Source: Fen-1364 sp049515135
GTDB lineage: Bacteria; Spirochaetota; Spirochaetia; SZUA-6; Fen-1364
DNA: 64,000 nt
Direction: 5' to 3'
Assembly (NCBI GenBank): GCA_049515135.1
Contig: JBEKUJ010000006.1
Location: forward strand, 124,001 to 188,000
The translations under genes were made by a program, and so were the position numbers. The notes beneath the pieces were generated by a model. That model did not search any database. It was not told the DNA's origin and saw only the letters and a program-made list of their open reading frames with translations. Positions 59,356 through 64,000 of the stretch are shown here, in pieces; the stretch's first letter is position 1, and the number at the start of each line of letters is the position of its first letter.

Positions 59356-59383
59356 GACGGAAAGGAGAAAATAGATATTATTG
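59356..59383 (+). promoter_or_regulatory. Promoter of the small lipoprotein gene
   Basis: -35 TTGACG (59356-59361), a 16-bp spacer and -10 TATTAT (59378-59383). AAAGGAGG follows before ATG 59415. Confidence 0.75.
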
Positions 59384-59414
59384 CGACATTCAGAAGTCAA
59401 AAAGGAGGCATCTG

Positions 59415-60107
59415 ATGAAGTACTTGCTCCCGGTTCTCTTCGTATGTGTCTTAGTCCTTTCTTCCTGCTTCGGCATGCCGAGCACTCCGGTCTACCAGTC
59501 GCATGCCCCCGAGGTCCGCGGCGAACGTGCCATCTCTTCGAACATCGAGCTGGCAAAGGAAGTCGATCTGGACAGCGCGATCCTGGGCGTGTTCTATTCC
59601 CATGAAACGTACGCGAGCGGCGACGTTCAGACCATCCTTTTTGCGCGCCGCGACAAGGGATTCGGAAACACCAAGCAGGGAACGATGGATGACTATGACT
59701 TGAGCACAACCACTTCCATGAGCGTGGACCAGGCCAAAAAGTTTCTCGGGGCCATCGACAACTACCTGGCAATGGACGTGAAGTCACTTTCCCCATCCAA
59801 GATGTACAACTTCGAATTGTACTCTGGCACGCTTGACATGAGCGCGGGGAACGAGAAGTACCGTCCTTTCCAGGACATCACTTTCGTTGTCGTGTGCTCG
59901 GTCACCAACACCAAGAAGATCTTCAAGACAGTGTTTCCCAGCACCGCGTACGACGCGTACGGCAGGCGTTATGTCACCTATCAGACGTTCGAGCTGAAGC
60001 CGGAGCAGGTGGATAACCTGCGCAAGGCGGTGTCAGCCGCCCTGGACAAGTCCACGCCTGAGCCGATGCCCGCCCCTGCGGCCCCGTCCAGCAAATCCGG
60101 GACCTGA
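59415..60107 (+). CDS. Lipoprotein of unknown function
   Basis: 230 aa. A signal peptide with a clean lipobox, VLVLSSC (Cys18), anchors it in the membrane. The mature domain is mixed alpha/beta (ILGVFYSHETYASGDVQTILF, ITFVVVCSVTNTKKIFKTV) with a Pro/Ala/Ser tail. No family recognised. AAAGGAGG at good spacing and a strong promoter suggest high expression. It is monocistronic. Confidence 0.82.
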   Translation: MKYLLPVLFVCVLVLSSCFGMPSTPVYQSHAPEVRGERAISSNIELAKEVDLDSAILGVFYSHETYASGDVQTILFARRDKGFGNTKQGTMDDYDLSTTTSMSVDQAKKFLGAIDNYLAMDVKSLSPSKMYNFELYSGTLDMSAGNEKYRPFQDITFVVVCSVTNTKKIFKTVFPSTAYDAYGRRYVTYQTFELKPEQVDNLRKAVSAALDKSTPEPMPAPAAPSSKSGT

Positions 60108-60156
60108 TTCGGTACAGTCGCGCTCCTGCATTCGCAGGACGGTGAATGACAGTCAG

Positions 60157-60183
60157 GCGGCCGGCCGTACCTCGGCTGGCCGC
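60157..60183. other. Strong intergenic hairpin between convergent genes
   Basis: GCGGCC pairs with GGCCGC and, inside it, GCCG with CGGC around TACCT. There is no U-tract on either strand; it may be a factor-dependent terminator or an mRNA 3'-end stabiliser for the lipoprotein or aldolase gene. Confidence 0.55.
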
Positions 60184-60232
60184 TTGCGCATATGACAAAA
60201 TGACGGAAATGGTGGGACGGCTGCCCGATGCG

Positions 60233-61255
<1,023 letters not shown>

Positions 61256-61276
61256 GTTCTTTTCCCCTTTGCCCAC

Positions 61277-61444
61277 AATGTACTACCGAACGCGGATGGG
61301 CTGCCAGCAGGATTTGGAGCGGGCCTGGACCTGGCGGTTTCGCGGCCCTTCCACGTTCAGCTGGGCGCGGACTTCCTGGGGAACAGAACGCAGGCGCTTT
61401 TCAGAGTGAATGCCGGGCTTGTGTATCGGTTGATGCAGAACTGA
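61277..61444 (+). pseudogene. C-terminal remnant of an outer-membrane beta-barrel protein
   Basis: In frame before the stop TGA at 61442-61444, the translation reads GLPAGFGAGLDLAV, then FHVQLGADFL and FRVNAGLVYRL. These are alternating amphipathic strands with an aromatic-rich end, typical of the last strands of a barrel. There is no start codon, signal peptide or N-terminal part; upstream lies the lacD-like gene in opposite orientation. It resembles the barrel parts of the 32.9-kb and 43-kb proteins in pattern. I read it as a truncated, decayed gene. Confidence 0.6.
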
Positions 61445-61528
61445 TCGCGGCCGGAGCGGAAAAAGCACGCTTCCTCATGCCTGGGCTGCCGGAGATTTCA
61501 GTACATTCGAAGCATCAAGGAGGTCCCC

Positions 61529-62524
61529 ATGGCCATCACCCACAAGAGGCTGGGCCGGCACGGAGTCCTGGTCAGCAACCTGTGCCTCGGCACCATGAAC
61601 TTCGGAAACCAGACCCCTGAAAAGGACGCGTTCGCCATCATGGACCGCGCTCTGGAGCTGGGCATCAACTTCTTCGACACGGCGGACGTCTATGGCTGGA
61701 CCCCGCGCGGGCTCACAGAGGAGATCATCGGCCGGTGGTTTGCACGGGGCGGCGGCCGCAGGGAGGCGGTGGTCCTGGCAACCAAGGTGTTCAACCCCGC
61801 GGACCGGGAAGGAGAGAAGCCTGAGCCCAACCACAGCGGCCGAAACCTGTCCTCCGTAAAGATCCGCAGGCATTGCGAGGGAAGTCTGCGGCGGCTTCGA
61901 ACCGAAACCGTAGACCTGTACCAGATGCACCACGTTGACAGGGAATGCCCCTGGGACGAGATCTGGCAAGCCATGGGATCGCTGGTGGCGCAAGGCAAGG
62001 TGAACTACGTCGGCTCCAGCAATTTCGCGGGCTGGGATATCGCCACCGCATGCCAGGAAGCCTCCCGCCGCGGCGCAATGGGACTGGTGAGCGAGCAGAG
62101 CATCTACCACTTGAACAATCGTATGGTGGAGCTGGAAGTCATCCCGGCATGCAGGCATTACGGAATGGGCCTGATCCCGTGGAGCCCGTTGGGCGGCGGA
62201 CTCCTGGGGGGCGCGCTGGAAAAAGTGCAGGCCGGACGCCGGACAACCGAGGAGTTTCGAAAGAACCTGGAGAAGTCCCGTCCAAGGATAGAAGCCTATG
62301 AGAAGCTTTGCCGGGAGATCGGAGAAAAACCCGGCATCGTTGCGCTGGCCTGGCTCCTACGAAACCCGGCTGTCACTGCGCCGATCGTCGGCCCCCGCAC
62401 GGTGGACCAGCTCAACGAGGCAGTGCGCGCAACGGAGATCACGCTGGATCAGGCGGTGGTGGACAAGCTGGAGGCAATCTTCCCCGGCCCGGGAGGCGAG
62501 GCGCCAAAAGCATACGCCTGGTAG
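61529..62524 (+). CDS. Aldo/keto reductase (1)
   Basis: A 331-aa NAD(P)H-dependent TIM-barrel reductase. The catalytic tetrad is visible: Asp and Tyr in FFDTADVYG, Lys in LATKVF and His in YQMHHVD. The SSNFAGWDI and cofactor-end IVGPRTVDQLNEA segments match YghZ/PhdYeFe-type members. AAGGAGGT before ATG 61529. Substrate unknown. Confidence 0.92.
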   Translation: MAITHKRLGRHGVLVSNLCLGTMNFGNQTPEKDAFAIMDRALELGINFFDTADVYGWTPRGLTEEIIGRWFARGGGRREAVVLATKVFNPADREGEKPEPNHSGRNLSSVKIRRHCEGSLRRLRTETVDLYQMHHVDRECPWDEIWQAMGSLVAQGKVNYVGSSNFAGWDIATACQEASRRGAMGLVSEQSIYHLNNRMVELEVIPACRHYGMGLIPWSPLGGGLLGGALEKVQAGRRTTEEFRKNLEKSRPRIEAYEKLCREIGEKPGIVALAWLLRNPAVTAPIVGPRTVDQLNEAVRATEITLDQAVVDKLEAIFPGPGGEAPKAYAW

Positions 62525-62539
62525 GACTTCCCCCCGCGC

Positions 62540-63517
62540 CTAGCGTTCCAGGATGCTGTTGATCTCCTTCATCTGAGCCTTGGCGAGCGGACCAAACTCA
62601 AGGGCCCCGGCGTTCTCCTTGACCTGGTCTACGGTCCTGAAGCCTGGAATGGGGAGCGTCTTCTCGCTTCTGGCCCACAGCCATGCAAGCGCTCCCTGTG
62701 ACACGGTGCGCCCCTTGCTGGTGAGAATCTCGCGGATGGCGTCGCGCTTCTTCAGCCATTCGGGGCTGGGCTTGCCGTTCTTGAAGTATTTCATCCACTC
62801 AGGCGCCTTCTCGCTTCGGACGTCCTTGGCGCTCGGGCGCGTCTCCGCAGTGTACTTGCCGGTCAAGAGCCCCATGGCCAGCGGCCCTCGATTGAGCGCC
62901 GCGAGGTTGTGCTTCTCGCAAACCGCAATGACGGCTGGATTGTCGTCCAGGACATTCAGCTGGAGCTGGATGGCCGTGCATTTGGGCCCCTGGGCAAAGT
63001 ACTCCGCCCTGTCAGCAAAGTCCGTGCTCCAGCCGTAGGCTCGGATCTTTCCCTCCTTGACCAGGGCTTCAAGGGTGTCCCGCACGGGCCCGGCCTCGGC
63101 TACGGGATGGTCGTTCGCGTGGAACTGGTACAGGTCGATGTAGTCCGTTCCCAGACGCCGCAGCGACTCCTGGCACGCCTTCCGAATGCCTTCGGGGGTA
63201 ACGTCGGATCCCTTCACCTGTCTGGTGTTCTCATCGAACACCGCGTTGAACTTGGTGGCGATGACCACCTGCGGCCTCCGCTTCCCAAGCGCGCGTCCCA
63301 GCACCTGTTCGCTGTGTCCGGCACCGTACACGTTGGCCGTGTCAAAAAGCGTTATTCCCAGGTCGAGCGCGGCATGTATGGCGCGGATGGACTCCTCATC
63401 GTCCACGTCGCCCCAGCCCAGCGGCGTCTCGCCGTTCCAGAAGGGACCCCCAATTGCCCAGCAGCCCATGCCCAGGGCGCTGACCTCGACACCAGATCGT
63501 CCGAGCTTTCTCTTCAT
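62540..63517 (-). CDS. Aldo/keto reductase (2)
   Basis: A 325-aa aldo/keto reductase, convergent with the first (16 nt apart). Tetrad: Asp and Tyr in LFDTANVYG, Lys in IATKFN and His in YQFHAND. IPGFRTVDQVKENA binds the cofactor. It is only distantly similar to AKR 1, so not a recent duplication. GGAGACGG precedes the ATG, and the promoter is at 63538-63566. Confidence 0.93.
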   Translation of the reverse strand: MKRKLGRSGVEVSALGMGCWAIGGPFWNGETPLGWGDVDDEESIRAIHAALDLGITLFDTANVYGAGHSEQVLGRALGKRRPQVVIATKFNAVFDENTRQVKGSDVTPEGIRKACQESLRRLGTDYIDLYQFHANDHPVAEAGPVRDTLEALVKEGKIRAYGWSTDFADRAEYFAQGPKCTAIQLQLNVLDDNPAVIAVCEKHNLAALNRGPLAMGLLTGKYTAETRPSAKDVRSEKAPEWMKYFKNGKPSPEWLKKRDAIREILTSKGRTVSQGALAWLWARSEKTLPIPGFRTVDQVKENAGALEFGPLAKAQMKEINSILER

Positions 63518-63537
63518 TATCCGTCTCCGTAAGGGGA

Positions 63538-63566
63538 AATATCGGATGAGAATGAGAAACGGTCAA
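63538..63566 (-). promoter_or_regulatory. Promoter of aldo/keto reductase 2
   Basis: Minus strand -35 TTGACC (63566-63561), a 17-bp spacer and -10 GATATT (63543-63538). Confidence 0.62.
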
Positions 63567-64000
63567 TGTCTCCTTGTTCCATTCCTGGGCGTGCCCCGCC
63601 CGAGGGGACGATCTTGAGACTGTGCATCTGTGCCCATTTTCGCAACGGCCTCAGCAATAACGGCCCTCGGGCGGGTCGCGTGCTCCGCTGCAAGTCCTCG
63701 GCGAACGGCCCCGCGAGGCGGTGAGGGCTGTTGTCGAATCCGCCGTTGCCCTGGCATCGCGCAGCGCCTTCGGGCTTTCCGCTTCGCCCGCATTCGATTT
63801 CGGTCGCACGTAGCCCGTGAATCTCTCCTGCTTCATATGGCTCGCGGGTATCCGCCCTTGAAACAGCGCATGTGACCGACGGAAGCGCAGCGACATATCA
63901 TTCAGTTCCCGGATGAGTGCAGGAGATTCCGGCACCCGCCAGCCCATCGCGTCTCGCTTGTGCCCAGCGAGGGGCCAACACCCTCCAGCATGTATTCCGC
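63567..64000. other. Right-end region without a confident gene
   Basis: About 430 bp. Short open frames exist on both strands but show no family motif, start site or promoter. A perfect 12-bp inverted repeat (CCCGCCCGAGGG at 63595-63606 and its complement at 63664-63675) encloses a 57-nt loop. It may be the edge of a feature that continues outside the window. Confidence 0.4.

Noticed and set aside
63651..63947. A 98-codon minus-strand frame near the right end
   Set aside because: No family resemblance, promoter or ribosome site; low-information Arg/Ser/Ala composition. A group II intron or transposase remnant was considered, but no domain V or catalytic motif was found.

Overview
The window is 64 kb of GC-rich bacterial chromosome (coding GC visibly above 60 %). 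Genes are tightly packed on both strands. I see no rRNA, tRNA, CRISPR array, integrase or insertion sequence. The gene set fits a motile, Gram-negative-type fermenter, most likely a high-GC spirochaete. The pointers are an FlgM anti-sigma-28 factor behind a sigma-28-like promoter, CarD/CdnL, pyrophosphate-dependent phosphofructokinase, loose lipoboxes, many exported TPR/beta-barrel proteins, and a GHKL-HDOD fusion. That assignment is inference, because no marker RNA is present.

Layout. 1-4.6 kb: the 3' end of galU with aroK, then hisA with a PTS EIIA domain protein, an HU-like protein, and a coupled carD-nth-mutT operon. 4.6-10.7 kb: a flavodiiron protein, an orphan peptide-binding protein, an unrecognised exported protein, a rhomboid protease, rlmE and an enolase-superfamily epimerase. 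10.8-15.6 kb: a B12-binding radical SAM protein, a GAF/HD-GYP signalling protein, an LpxL-like acyltransferase and YjbQ. 15.6-19.3 kb: an aspartokinase-thrB-thrC operon. 19.3-31.5 kb: mostly housekeeping (serS, proC, flgM, a SpoU methyltransferase, glutaredoxin, argA, pfp), plus two unusual proteins: an iron-alcohol-dehydrogenase paralogue lacking nearly all catalytic residues, and a GHKL-like/HDOD fusion.

31.6-45.0 kb is an envelope locus and the most novel part. Two gene pairs face each other. Each pair is an exported beta-barrel-transglutaminase-TPR protein followed by an overlapping lipoprotein gene. Between the pairs lie a protein with three CheW-like domains, one membrane span and a periplasmic LysM domain, and a two-domain M16 peptidase lipoprotein. 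45.2-50.8 kb: an alpha/beta hydrolase, a DinB-like protein, a beta-glucosidase, an exported protein with about 14 ankyrin repeats and a URO-D-family protein. 50.9-58.3 kb is a sugar-uptake locus: a YesM/YesN two-component pair, then a binding protein, two permeases and a second beta-glucosidase. A direct-repeat operator candidate lies directly upstream of the transporter promoter. 58.3-64 kb: a ring-cleaving dioxygenase homologue, a lipoprotein, a LacD-type aldolase, a beta-barrel gene remnant, two aldo/keto reductases and an unexplained 430-bp tail.

A window-wide pattern is that many genes (carD, argA, proC, serS, the M16 peptidase, a beta-glucosidase, the ankyrin protein, rlmE) have a sigma-70-type promoter whose -10 box ends only 6-8 nt before the start codon. 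They have no usable Shine-Dalgarno sequence, so they are predicted to be leaderless. Other genes in the same window have strong AAGGAGG-type sites, so the genome appears to use two initiation modes.
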